A stretch of 64,000 bases of DNA from Chryseobacterium sp. CH25 (GCF_004119455.1 NZ_NRQT01000005.1:248001-312000); one strand, 5' to 3'; positions 8,265 to 15,644 are shown, counted from the stretch's first letter. Notes: generated by a model not told the origin, from the letters alone. Program-made: numbers and translations.

Positions 8265-9788
8265 TTAACAATATCTTGTTTTTTGATTTATCTTTTTCCT
8301 ATATGCATCAGCGAAATAAGCTCCATATATATGACTCACATTCAGTAAGGTTCTGTATTGAACATCTTTTTTAGAATCTAATGAAAAATTTGATATTCCG
8401 TGACAAGAGAAACAGGTGGTATTTTGATGATACGTTTCCATCGTAATATTTGTCGCATTTGGACTTCCTGCCAATTTTAAATTTCCCGTATTAAACTGCT
8501 GATAAACATCTATATTTCTAGACTCCTTGCTATTAAGCATTGCTAGCCATATGTTACCGTTATAGTATTGCTTAATTTCACTTTTCTTAAGTGCTTTTTT
8601 ATTTAATTCATTAGCAAGGTCAGCATGTCTTCTATATTCAGAATTATTGGGATGATCATATTTCTTTTGGGATATCCCCAATGGATATTTACGATATGCT
8701 TTATCAGCTATTTTGCCTTTTTTAGTTGAGGCATCAAACTTAATTGCATTCAGAGAATCCGTTGCACTAAGTTCACCTTTTTTAAAGAATAAAAAGTTGG
8801 CTTCTGTTTTAGCAATTGGCTGACTGTTAGTTGTATTTGATTTAAAACCGTGTCTTTGTTTTGAATTCAAATCAGTTAAGTTATTTAGATTATCTGGGGC
8901 TAAATCCTGACCTTCAAAAGTTGCCCAAAGCATTTCTGGAAATCCTTCTACTTTGCCAACGATATGTAAACCAACAAGAGCAACAGCGGATATGTTTTGA
9001 TAGTTTAGAGGATTATTAATGATTAGATTTATATTATTATAATCATTTTTTCTGGTGAGAGAATCTAATTTGTTTAAAAAAGCTTTTTTTATTTGTGGTA
9101 CATTATTTACAATCAAGTAATTTTTCTGTTTATCTTTGGGGATCGCGTTAAGATCTACCCAGGCAGCCTTTAGTTCTAATGAATAATTATTATAGGCCTC
9201 TGTAGAATCACTTATATTTGTAATCCCTTTTTTTACCTTCTCTATAGCAGAAGATGTCGCTTTAACCATCTGATCATGCATAATTTTATTCATATGTATT
9301 GAATAAAAAACAGTATAATCTTCAGAAATCCCAGCAAAGTCTGTATTTGATTTTAATACAGGATGGTCACTACCTGCTTGATGAAATGCAAATAATTTTA
9401 AAGGTGATTTATTCTCATGATATACAGGTTCTCCATATTCAGTAATTTGAAAAATATTTTTTGAGTCATCTAAGAACAATGGCAAACCATCCTGAGTTTT
9501 TTCATTTGTTGAATTTTTAATATTCTGTGTTAAATGCAGATATTTTTGCCAAGACCAGGTATGAAATGCTCTCGCAGAATCTTCTTTGGTTACAACTAAA
9601 GTATCATTTTTCCATAGATTATCGTCATCTGTATCTGGGATGAATGATTTGTTATAGTTTGAAAAATACTTTTTCTCAAAATGGTCTATAGACTCCTTAT
9701 CATTTTTATTCATTTCTATAGAATCTATAGATTTTTTACAACAAATAAGGCTGAAAATAGTACCTGCCGTTATGCTCAAGAGCATCAT
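8265..9788 (-). CDS. Cytochrome c-type lipoprotein (both ends frameshifted)
   Basis: A 507-residue exported protein with a single heme c site, CFSCH at residues 459-463. Its central WATFEGQDLAPDN region, preceded by VALVGLHIVGKVEGFPEMLWAT, recalls cytochrome-family proteins found near oxidoreductases. The start is damaged: an ATG at 9808 encodes MKLKFKK one frame off, and one extra A in the A6 run at 9788-9793 would give a complete lipoprotein signal peptide ending SLICCKK. The end is damaged too: adding one A in the run at 8279-8284 replaces the last few residues with about 30 coherent codons and a stop at 8188, right before the terminator. I infer it could pass electrons for, or scavenge products of, the quinone oxidase downstream. 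No experimental link is known to me. Confidence 0.75.
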   Translation of the reverse strand: MMLLSITAGTIFSLICCKKSIDSIEMNKNDKESIDHFEKKYFSNYNKSFIPDTDDDNLWKNDTLVVTKEDSARAFHTWSWQKYLHLTQNIKNSTNEKTQDGLPLFLDDSKNIFQITEYGEPVYHENKSPLKLFAFHQAGSDHPVLKSNTDFAGISEDYTVFYSIHMNKIMHDQMVKATSSAIEKVKKGITNISDSTEAYNNYSLELKAAWVDLNAIPKDKQKNYLIVNNVPQIKKAFLNKLDSLTRKNDYNNINLIINNPLNYQNISAVALVGLHIVGKVEGFPEMLWATFEGQDLAPDNLNNLTDLNSKQRHGFKSNTTNSQPIAKTEANFLFFKKGELSATDSLNAIKFDASTKKGKIADKAYRKYPLGISQKKYDHPNNSEYRRHADLANELNKKALKKSEIKQYYNGNIWLAMLNSKESRNIDVYQQFNTGNLKLAGSPNATNITMETYHQNTTCFSCHGISNFSLDSKKDVQYRTLLNVSHIYGAYFADAYRKKINQKTRYC

Positions 9789-10061
9789 TTTTTGAATTTT
9801 AGTTTCATGTTATTAGTTTTTTAGTTGATTATATTTTTAAAATTGTAATAACATTCTTTTGATTATAAAAAAATTATTACACTATTTTACAAATTTCATT
9901 TTACACTATGATAACTTTTTAATTTTATCATAAAAACAATATTAATGCAATATTTTTTAAAATAATTAAGTAGTAATACTTAATTTTAAAATAATGTATT
10001 ATGGAATGGTTACTAAATTTTCATGTGATAATCCAGCATAAAATGAATCGTACTAATAAGG

Positions 10062-10281
10062 AGAGAACGAGCCGGTACACGTATTGCTTCCGCGTTAGGA
10101 GGAAATGTCAAAAAAACTTTTGAATTCGGAAGTAGTGATCCCTTGATTATTCTGGATGATGCTGATTTAGACAAAGGATTTCCAGTAGCCATTTTGGGAA
10201 GACAGGATGTCTTTACAGAAAAAAATCATTGTTCAAGAACGTATCGTAGAACAATTTCTTAATAGACACAAAAGCTTTTAA
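10062..10281 (+). pseudogene. Aldehyde dehydrogenase fragment
   Basis: A 220-base remnant encodes AGTRIASALGGNVKKT, SSDPLIILDDADLDK and PVAILGR, which match the NAD-binding to catalytic region of succinate-semialdehyde dehydrogenase-like ALDHs (where intact enzymes read ELGGSDPFIVLDDADLD). A frame change then continues the match as IIVQERIVEQFLNRHK. Both ends of the gene are missing, and the usual catalytic cysteine segment (GQSC) is absent. This is a real relic, not just a sequencing indel, since only about 70 of about 455 residues remain. Confidence 0.75.
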
Positions 10282-10357
10282 CCACTTAATTTATTTGAAG
10301 TTAAAAGCTTTGCGTGTAAGAAGTACATATAAGTTTAAAAAAATCTTTGATTTTTTC
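10276..10357 (+). repeat. Intergenic direct repeat, copy 1
   Basis: About 80 bases, starting TTTTAACCACTTAATTTATT and including AAGTTAAAAGCTTTGCGTGT and AAAATCTTTGATTTTT. It recurs with about 85 to 90 percent identity at 10480-10562. It carries no reading frame. Confidence 0.7.
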
Positions 10358-10479
10358 TGACTTCTCTTGTTCTTAATTATCTTTTATAGTTTGTCATTCC
10401 GTAGGAATCTCTAGCCTAATATATTCTGTGTAAATCTGGGAAATCTGTAGTTATAATAAAACCACAAAAGTCACAAAAG

Positions 10480-10562
10480 TTTTTAAACACTTAAGTTATT
10501 TGAAGTTAAAAGCTTTGCGTTTAAGAAGTACACATAAGTATTGAAAAATCTTTGATTTTTCT
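10480..10562 (+). repeat. Intergenic direct repeat, copy 2
   Basis: Second copy of the 80-base unit found at 10276-10357, separated by 120 bases of non-coding sequence that holds TGTCATTCCGTAGGAATCT, itself a recurring intergenic word (variant at 42104). Confidence 0.7.
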
Positions 10563-10573
10563 TTTTTTCTCTA

Positions 10574-10605
10574 AAACCCTCAAACCCTCAAACCCTCAAA
10601 CCCTC
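10574..10605 (+). repeat. Octanucleotide tandem repeat (AAACCCTC)x4
   Basis: Four exact copies of AAACCCTC. The last copy overlaps the stop codon and final codons of the DUF4256 gene, so changes in copy number could alter its C-terminus. Confidence 0.85.
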
Positions 10606-11153
10606 AAACTCCCCCTAAACCCTCTCGCAGCATAATAAGAATCTGCACCATTGTGGTAATAGAAAACTGTATTGTAACGTCTATCACAAAAAACAGCACC
10701 ACCATGTTCTCTGATTGATGAAGGGGTCTGTACCCAGCTGGACGTTTTCTGATCGAATTTCCCAAGTTCCTGAAGCTTGCGGTATTGTTCTTCCGTTAAA
10801 ATTTCAATACCTATTTCTGAAGCCTTATCAATGGCGTTGCTTTCCGGTTTGTTGGCTTTTCTGGATTCCCAGGCAGGGTAATCGTAGCAGAGACTTCTGC
10901 GTTTTGGACTTTCCGGAGAGCAGTCGAAGAAGAGGTATTCGTCTGTTTTTTGGTTATAATCTACCACGTCAGGTTCACCTTCTGTTTCTTCCATTTCGTT
11001 TAAAGACCATAATTTTTCAGGGTTGGATTCCAGTTTGGTTTGAATTTTCTCCCATTTCATGCCTTTGTGGCGGTTCATGTTTTTTTCAAAACGCGTTTGT
11101 AATACTTTTAAAAGGGTTTCGCTTTGTTCGGGTGTTAATTGTTTCTTTTTCAT
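10596..11153 (-). CDS. DUF4256 domain protein
   Basis: A 185-residue protein of the DUF4256 family, recognisable by the N-terminal segment LLKVLQTRFEKNMNRHKGM, the central DEYLFFDCSPESPKRRSLCYD, and the C-terminal GAVFCDRRYNTVFYYHNGA. No function is established. It is cytoplasmic, with no signal peptide or membrane segment. Across Bacteroidota it commonly accompanies ArsR, SRPBCC and DoxX genes, as it does here at the downstream end of that cluster. Confidence 0.88.
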   Translation of the reverse strand: MKKKQLTPEQSETLLKVLQTRFEKNMNRHKGMKWEKIQTKLESNPEKLWSLNEMEETEGEPDVVDYNQKTDEYLFFDCSPESPKRRSLCYDYPAWESRKANKPESNAIDKASEIGIEILTEEQYRKLQELGKFDQKTSSWVQTPSSIREHGGAVFCDRRYNTVFYYHNGADSYYAARGFRGSLRV

Positions 11154-11190
11154 ATCAAATTTTTAAGTGATTGATTTTAGACTAAAGTTA

Positions 11191-11589
11191 CTAAGATTCA
11201 ATGGGAATTTTTCTGTTGGAAGGTCTGAAATACCATGAGATGATAACCAAAACCAATAATAAGACCGCAGGGAAGGTTCTGCCGGCAGTATCTCCCACAA
11301 TAAGATGTGAGATCACAGCTCCGGACATTACGAAGAAAAATCCTGCGTAGGCCCATTCTTTTAGTAATAAACGTTTTGGGATAAGGATGGCAATAACGCC
11401 CAGCAGTTTCCAGACTCCAATGATGGTCATAAGATAAGCAGGATAGCCAAGATTGGTGAAATTGGCCAGCTCATCTTTATTTTTCATAAGCTGAACAATG
11501 GCTGTAGATACCATGCCTAATGACATCCAAAGGGTAAAAATCCAGTAGATGATTTTTGTTCTTTTTTCAGATTGATTTGATGTTTCCAT
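11191..11589 (-). CDS. DoxX-like membrane protein
   Basis: A 132-residue protein with four predicted hydrophobic helices: residues about 12-32, 49-69, 75-95 and 102-120 (YWIFTLWMSLGMVSTAIVQ, LMTIIGVWKLLGVIAILI, and so on). The pattern and length fit the DoxX_2 family of small inner-membrane proteins. Role unknown. It is part of the ArsR-controlled group of small genes on the minus strand, 18 bases downstream of the YdeI-like gene. Confidence 0.82.
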   Translation of the reverse strand: METSNQSEKRTKIIYWIFTLWMSLGMVSTAIVQLMKNKDELANFTNLGYPAYLMTIIGVWKLLGVIAILIPKRLLLKEWAYAGFFFVMSGAVISHLIVGDTAGRTFPAVLLLVLVIISWYFRPSNRKIPIES

Positions 11590-11607
11590 ATTGATTATGT
11601 TTTGTGA

Positions 11608-12186
11608 TTAGTCGTTAAGGCCTTTTCCTTCAAGGATTTGAGGGATGCATTTTTCAATTCTTGCTTCCCGGGTTTTGGATTGTTTGGCTGAGGAAAAGTG
11701 GAGTAGATAGGCTCTTTGTCGGCCTGGCGTAAGGGTTTCAAAAGCACCTTTTAACACTGAGTCATGATCCAGCCTGTCCTGAAACTCTTCAACCATTTCA
11801 AAATCCTTCGTTTTCTTCATTTCAACTTTAGCTCCGGATTCTTCGATTTCTACAGCTTCAAACATATAAGCCTGGAGTTCTTTTTCAAGATCATTGATCT
11901 GTAGAACATCTGTAAAACGGATTTGCCTTGCTGCCTGCACGTTTTCAGACTGCTGAATTAAAATCTGGTAAGGATCTTTCATCAAAGCCCCTTTAAAAAA
12001 GAGTAGGGCACAATATTCTTTAAATCCGTGAATTAAGAAAATATTTTTCCCTTCAAAGGTATAACAGGGGCAGCCCCATTTTAAATCTTCTACCAGTTCG
12101 GTACTTAGGGCAATGCTTCTTAATTTTTCAAATTCTTCTTTCCATTGCGTGGCTTTATCGAAGAAAAAATCAACTTTTGGATTCAT
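11608..12186 (-). CDS. YdeI/DUF1801-type protein
   Basis: A 192-residue cytoplasmic protein. The N-terminal half has the DUF1801 pattern (ELVEDLKWGCPCYTFEGKNIFLIHGFKEYCALLFFKGALMKD region). The C-terminal half has the YdeI bacteriocin-protection motif FETLTPGRQRAYLLHFSSAKQ, followed by R-IEKCIPQILEGKG. YdeI-type proteins are loosely linked to stress and antimicrobial-peptide resistance, but the biochemical role is unknown. It lies between the SRPBCC and DoxX genes. Confidence 0.85.
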   Translation of the reverse strand: MNPKVDFFFDKATQWKEEFEKLRSIALSTELVEDLKWGCPCYTFEGKNIFLIHGFKEYCALLFFKGALMKDPYQILIQQSENVQAARQIRFTDVLQINDLEKELQAYMFEAVEIEESGAKVEMKKTKDFEMVEEFQDRLDHDSVLKGAFETLTPGRQRAYLLHFSSAKQSKTREARIEKCIPQILEGKGLND

Positions 12187-12189
12187 GGG

Positions 12190-12262
12190 TGTTGGGTTTA
12201 GAGGTTCGCGATGCGAGTTGCGGGTTATTGAGTTTCGTGATGCGGAGTATGAGATGTTTAAG
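12190..12262 (+). repeat. Degenerate TTCGYGATGCGAG-word repeat
   Basis: The gap between the SRPBCC and YdeI genes holds words such as GTTCGCGATGCGAGTTGCGG and TTTCGTGATGCGGAGTATG. It is clearly richer in GC than its surroundings and related to the longer inverted repeat at 12783-12995. Confidence 0.6.
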
Positions 12263-12280
12263 CGATAACAATTTTATAAC

Positions 12281-12766
12281 TTACTCTTCGAAACCCGGGA
12301 CACGTATCCCGTTAAACATTTCCTGTAAACGATTATGCGCGCTATTAATTCCCTGGGCGAACGGCATTTTCAGGTGCTGGTCTCTGAAGTCTACAGATTT
12401 ATAAATGGTTTGAATGGTGATTTTACTGGTACTATCCGTTAGTTTTTCAAACTCTAAAAACTCAATCTGAACCGGAAAAGGGGTATTTTCCATCTGAAAA
12501 GTTCTTATAATTTTCTCATTCTGAACAATATCATGAATGGTTCCATTGGCACTGAACATCACTTCTCCCTGAGGGTTTGAAGTTTCAAAACGGTAGCTTC
12601 CATGAGGTTGGTTTTCAAACTTGGTGACTTTGGTTCCCATCCATTGTTCGAAAAGTTCAGCTTCTGTATAGGCTTTGAAGAGCAGTTCTACAGGAAGATC
12701 AAATTCTCTGATGATGAAGATTTCCTGTTTTCCGTCTTCTGCGTGGATTTTTGTTTTAAGTTCCAT
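12281..12766 (-). CDS. SRPBCC (AHSA1-like) domain protein
   Basis: A 161-residue START-like protein: FDLPVELLFKAYTEAELFEQWMG at residues 23-45 is the AHSA1/CalC signature, and the C-terminal helix includes NRLQEMFNGI. The fold binds hydrophobic ligands in a cavity. In this arrangement, directly downstream of an ArsR gene, such proteins are usually co-expressed with the regulator. No ligand can be predicted. Confidence 0.87.
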   Translation of the reverse strand: MELKTKIHAEDGKQEIFIIREFDLPVELLFKAYTEAELFEQWMGTKVTKFENQPHGSYRFETSNPQGEVMFSANGTIHDIVQNEKIIRTFQMENTPFPVQIEFLEFEKLTDSTSKITIQTIYKSVDFRDQHLKMPFAQGINSAHNRLQEMFNGIRVPGFEE

Positions 12767-12782
12767 ATTTTGAGTGTTTTGG

Positions 12783-12995
12783 GTTCGTGGTTCGGGATGC
12801 GAGATTCGAGTAATAGTGTTTCGTGGTACAAGGTTCGGGATGCAGGATTCGAGTTAATGGGTTGAGGATAGGAGTAAAGGGCTTTTATTTGGTTTTGTAT
12901 TTGTAAACTTATACTGCTAAAACCCGAACCCCGAAACGCGCAACACGCACCTCATAACTCGTACCCCGCATCTCGCATCTCGCATCACGCATTTT
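12783..12995. repeat. Long inverted repeat built of degenerate words
   Basis: The left arm (12783-12865) is a string of variants of TTCGGGATGCGAGATTCGAG. The right arm (about 12920-12995) holds the same words on the other strand (CGAACCCCGAAACGCGCAAC, CCCGCATCTCGCATC). They flank an AT-rich centre. The transcript could fold into a long imperfect hairpin between arsR and the SRPBCC gene. The right arm overlaps the last codons of arsR. Confidence 0.65.
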
Positions 12996-13311
12996 TATCC
13001 TGGTACGCCTTCATCACCTCTTCAAGTTTATTGAATTTCTCATCCCACATTTTGCGGAATGGCTCTATAAAATCGGCTATTTCTTTCATTTTATTGGGAT
13101 TAAGGTGGTAAGTAATTTCACGGCCGTTTTGTTCAGATCTCAACAGTTCACATTCTGTAAGGATCTGAAGATGCTTGGAAACGGTAGGTCTTGCGGTATC
13201 GAAATTGGAAGCAATGGCTCCTGCAGTCATAGATTGTGCAGCCACCAGTATCAATATAGATCTTCTGGTAGGGTCTGCGATTGCCTGAAAAACATCTCTT
13301 CTTAAATTCAT
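12985..13311 (-). CDS. ArsR-family transcriptional regulator
   Basis: A 108-residue winged-helix repressor: [20 protein letters not shown] at the start, then a recognition helix [19 protein letters not shown], and a wing containing [13 protein letters not shown]. It lacks the CxC metal site of ArsR proper, so it probably belongs to the metal-independent subgroup typical of ArsR-SRPBCC operons. Two near-palindromic 16-bp sites sit immediately upstream of its start codon, consistent with autoregulation. It is the first gene of the minus-strand cluster running to DUF4256. Confidence 0.92.
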   Translation of the reverse strand: MNLRRDVFQAIADPTRRSILILVAAQSMTAGAIASNFDTARPTVSKHLQILTECELLRSEQNGREITYHLNPNKMKEIADFIEPFRKMWDEKFNKLEEVMKAYQDKNA

Positions 13312-13314
13312 TAT

Positions 13315-13356
13315 GTAGTTATTTGACTACAAATATATGTGTAGTTATTTAGCTAC
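13315..13356. promoter_or_regulatory. Tandem ArsR operator candidates
   Basis: Two copies of GTAGTTATTTGACTAC and GTAGTTATTTAGCTAC (13315-13330 and 13341-13356), each an inverted repeat with GTAG and CTAC ends. They are 26 bases apart, just upstream of the arsR start. Position and symmetry suit a repressor site. Confidence 0.65.
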
Positions 13357-13414
13357 GCAAGTTTTTAGGAGGAAATTTTATTTTAATTAATTATAAATGC
13401 GTCTATTAAAAGAA

Positions 13415-13441
13415 AAATGGAGAACTTAATGCTCTCCATTT
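13415..13441 (-). terminator. Terminator hairpin
   Basis: A 9-bp stem (AAATGGAGA and its complement) followed on the minus strand by TTTTCTTTT. It lies 2 bases after the remnant frame ending at 13444. Confidence 0.7.
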
Positions 13442-13443
13442 CA

Positions 13444-13682
13444 TTATCTAAATAATGCTTCTGTAAATTTCTTATTTACAACTTTGTCCCTCATGGAAGC
13501 CTTATCTGTGAAGTTTCTAGAGATATTTCTTATCATTTCACTGTAATTATCAGTTCCATCATTTTTTGACGATAGTAAGGTTTAACGGAACTACTATTTT
13601 TGTGTTCAAATAGTGTAGTTAGTAAAGTTCTATCTGAGATTTCACATGAATGACCGAATAACTTGATAATTATTCAATTAAA
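13444..13682 (-). pseudogene. C-terminal gene remnant, unidentified
   Basis: On the minus strand about 75 codons read coherently if one A is added to the A6 run at 13562-13567: IKLFGHSCEISDRTLL, then FEHKNSSSVKPYYRQK, then SEMIRNISRNFTD and KKFTEALFR, with a stop just before a terminator. There is no good start codon; a TGA precedes it. It looks like the tail of a lost or frameshifted gene. I do not recognise the family. Confidence 0.45.
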
Positions 13683-13692
13683 AATAAAGAGT

Positions 13693-14259
13693 TTATTGTA
13701 ATGTATCAAAATCATTAATATATAATGATGAAATATCTCCAGGAACTAAATTTTTATTTGTATGGCCAATATCCTTTCTAATTTGACTCATAAATTGTTC
13801 TTGATGAAGAATAATCTCTCTTAAAGTTATCCCTTGATTTTTTGAAAAATTAGTTAAATTATTTTTCCATTCAATATATGATTTTAAGATATTATCAGGA
13901 AACCAAATAATTGCTTTTTGATTAAATTGTTGAAAAAATTTAACCATTTCTTCTGTTGTTATTTCTTCATCTGTATTACTTTTAAACATAATGCTAAAAT
14001 AGAATTCGTAGAACTCTTCATAAATGGGAATTTTTTTATTTCTTATTTCTAACTCAATACTTTTTTTTCGTTCTAAATATCTTGTTATAAAAAAACTACT
14101 TATTGTAATTGTTCCACCAATAATAGCTACAAAAATGTTTATGTCAATTTTACTGAAATTTTGAAAAACAATAAATATAATTTTATATATTAAATATCCA
14201 ATTCCTGTAATAAATAGAAGGGCAATTATTCCTCCAACTATATCTGTAATTTTTTTCAT
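13693..14259 (-). CDS. Membrane protein of unknown function
   Basis: A 188-residue protein with two N-terminal hydrophobic helices (residues about 8-33 and 41-60), then RYLERKKSIELEIRNKKIP, and a soluble helical domain of about 120 residues containing YEEFYEFYFSIMF and WFPDNILKSYIEWKNNL. The layout resembles small phage-defence or stress membrane proteins, but no motif allows a function. Its composition is more AT-rich than its neighbours, which may indicate transfer. Confidence 0.65.
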   Translation of the reverse strand: MKKITDIVGGIIALLFITGIGYLIYKIIFIVFQNFSKIDINIFVAIIGGTITISSFFITRYLERKKSIELEIRNKKIPIYEEFYEFYFSIMFKSNTDEEITTEEMVKFFQQFNQKAIIWFPDNILKSYIEWKNNLTNFSKNQGITLREIILHQEQFMSQIRKDIGHTNKNLVPGDISSLYINDFDTLQ

Positions 14260-14390
14260 TATTTTCTATATCAGTTTAATTCGTAAAGATTTTTATTTTA
14301 TTGGACTATAAAAATTACTTATTTATTAGATTAGTGGTATATCGAAAAGTGCTGGATAAAGACCTGGAGCTATTTTAATAATATACATAA

Positions 14391-14792
14391 TTACTTTTGT
14401 AAAAGTTTTTCTAATTTCTCAATCATCTCCTTCTGCTGCTGAAGCATACGCTCATAGAGCTCCACCATCTTATCTACAGGATTAAAATTGAAATTAGGAT
14501 AGTAGTTATAACCATTTGATTGGTCATTGAAAGTATTAGAAATAATATTAACCGCCTGTTCCTCATCAAAATTCTCAATTGCTTCCGCTGGAACTTTTAA
14601 TATCTTCGCAACCTGCGCCAGGATATCAGATTCTACGGTTTCTTTCTGTTCTAAAAGAGAAACTTTCTTCTGGTTCCAGTCATCACCCAGTTCAAAAGCT
14701 AAGGCTTCCTGTTTGATGCCCAGCATTTCACGGAAACGTTTTATATTTCTACCCTGATGTATTTTTTTATTTTGCATATCTGTGTCAATCAT
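14391..14792 (-). CDS. XRE-family helix-turn-helix regulator
   Basis: A 133-residue DNA-binding protein. The HTH spans residues about 15-70 (NIKRFREMLGIKQEALAFEL, then KKVSLLEQKETVESDILAQVAKIL). The C-terminal part includes an Asn/Tyr-rich linker (NGYNYYPNFNFNP) and a final coiled coil (VELYERMLQQQKEMIEKLEKLL), probably for dimerisation. Start could be the ATG at 14792 or the one at 14777. It is divergent from the SymE-like toxin gene and could be linked to it, though that is not shown. Confidence 0.82.
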   Translation of the reverse strand: MIDTDMQNKKIHQGRNIKRFREMLGIKQEALAFELGDDWNQKKVSLLEQKETVESDILAQVAKILKVPAEAIENFDEEQAVNIISNTFNDQSNGYNYYPNFNFNPVDKMVELYERMLQQQKEMIEKLEKLLQK

Positions 14793-14923
14793 AATAACAA
14801 ATATAAAGTTTTAAAAGATAAGAATAGAGTCCTTTCTTAAAATAAATTATCTCCTAAAATAGATGCTTTTCAGCATAAAATATCCTTTCAATAACTGGTA
14901 TAGCCCAACAGATATTTCTTGCT

Positions 14924-15172
14924 TTGATGAAAAACAACAATATGAGAGAAATAGTTATTCGGGGCAAATATAAGATGGTGTCCATTAGAAACCTTACGGT
15001 TTACCATAAATCGTTTGGAAGAGCTTATAGAAGATTGGTTTTCTTCCCGGAAATCCGGTTGGCAGGGAAGTGGCTGCTGGAGAGTGGTTTTGAACCGGGA
15101 GATAAAGTGCTGGTGACGGTTCGGAGACATCAGATTATCTTAGAAAAGGAGATGAATTATGAAGAGGTGTAA
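14924..15172 (+). CDS. SymE-like toxin
   Basis: An 82-residue protein whose second half fits the SymE toxin domain: RRLVFFPEIRLAGKWLLESG, then FEPGDKVLVTVRRHQIILEK. In E. coli SymE is an AbrB-fold protein repressed by an antisense RNA. Three in-frame methionines (14924, 14942, 14975) are possible starts; the shortest still covers the full domain. No protein antitoxin is adjacent. An antisense RNA could lie on the opposite strand of the 5' region, but I cannot show one. Confidence 0.75.
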   Translation: MMKNNNMREIVIRGKYKMVSIRNLTVYHKSFGRAYRRLVFFPEIRLAGKWLLESGFEPGDKVLVTVRRHQIILEKEMNYEEV

Positions 15173-15202
15173 ACAAAACTGTGTATTACTAAAAAATATT
15201 AC

Positions 15203-15337
15203 TTGCCACGAATGCACGAATAAGATATTTTGCAAGATTCTATTGTGGTAAAAGAGGAACTTCTTTTGCAAATTTCATAAGATTAATCTGCATATTTTTT
15301 AATCAACGAATCCTTTTTATTCGCGCATTCGTGGCAA
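15203..15337. repeat. MITE-like element with TTGCCACGAATGCAC inverted ends
   Basis: The terminal arms TTGCCACGAATGCACGAATA (15203 on) and its near-perfect complement (15317-15337) enclose about 93 AT-rich bases with no frame. A shorter relative lies at 40044-40086. The word GCGTAATCTATGTGATCTGTG follows, also a recurring intergenic type in this window. Confidence 0.65.
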
Positions 15338-15463
15338 AAAATCTGCGTAATCTATGTGATCTGTGAGAGAATTTTTTCGACGCAAAGTTTTATGATGGTG
15401 GCTGTATATTTTTAGGGAGCTAAGGTTGGGCAAGTGGACTTGCCTGATGAAGGGTTGTGGGGA

Positions 15464-15494
15464 GAGTTTCGGCGGCTGGAGGCCGCCGAAACTC
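15464..15494. terminator. GC-rich hairpin, terminator-like
   Basis: A perfect 13-bp stem (GAGTTTCGGCGGC, loop TGGAG) followed by TTTATT. No gene lies directly before it on the plus strand. The preceding 15380-15460 stretch contains a small GCAAGT-GG-ACTTGC hairpin and no frame I can support. Confidence 0.6.
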
Positions 15495-15597
15495 TTTATT
15501 ATAAATTCAGAGATGTTTATTTTCCGATTTTGATAACTTGATATATTCTTAATGGTTCAAAAATATATAGATAAAAAGAGCAGTTGTGAAATAACCT

Positions 15598-15605
15598 TAT
15601 CTTTG
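15598..15605 (+). promoter_or_regulatory. Candidate -7 promoter element (TATCTTTG)
   Basis: Matches the Bacteroidota TAnnTTTG -7 element at a suitable distance upstream of the YdcF gene. I see no clear TTG -33 element at the usual spacing, so support is partial. Confidence 0.45.
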
Positions 15606-15644
15606 CAAATCCAATGTTTTCTCAACATTAATCAATTATCATAG

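Noticed and set aside
10574..10605. Possible CRISPR-like array
   Set aside because: The units are 8 bases with no spacers; it is a simple tandem repeat, and no cas genes are present.
10715..11170. 151-residue plus-strand frame opposite DUF4256
   Set aside because: Antisense of a recognised family protein, with Cys/Arg/Phe-rich composition typical of shadow frames.
12783..12865. Possible tRNA because of GGTTCG words
   Set aside because: No acceptor stem, anticodon arm or CCA context can be folded around the words; it is part of a degenerate repeat.
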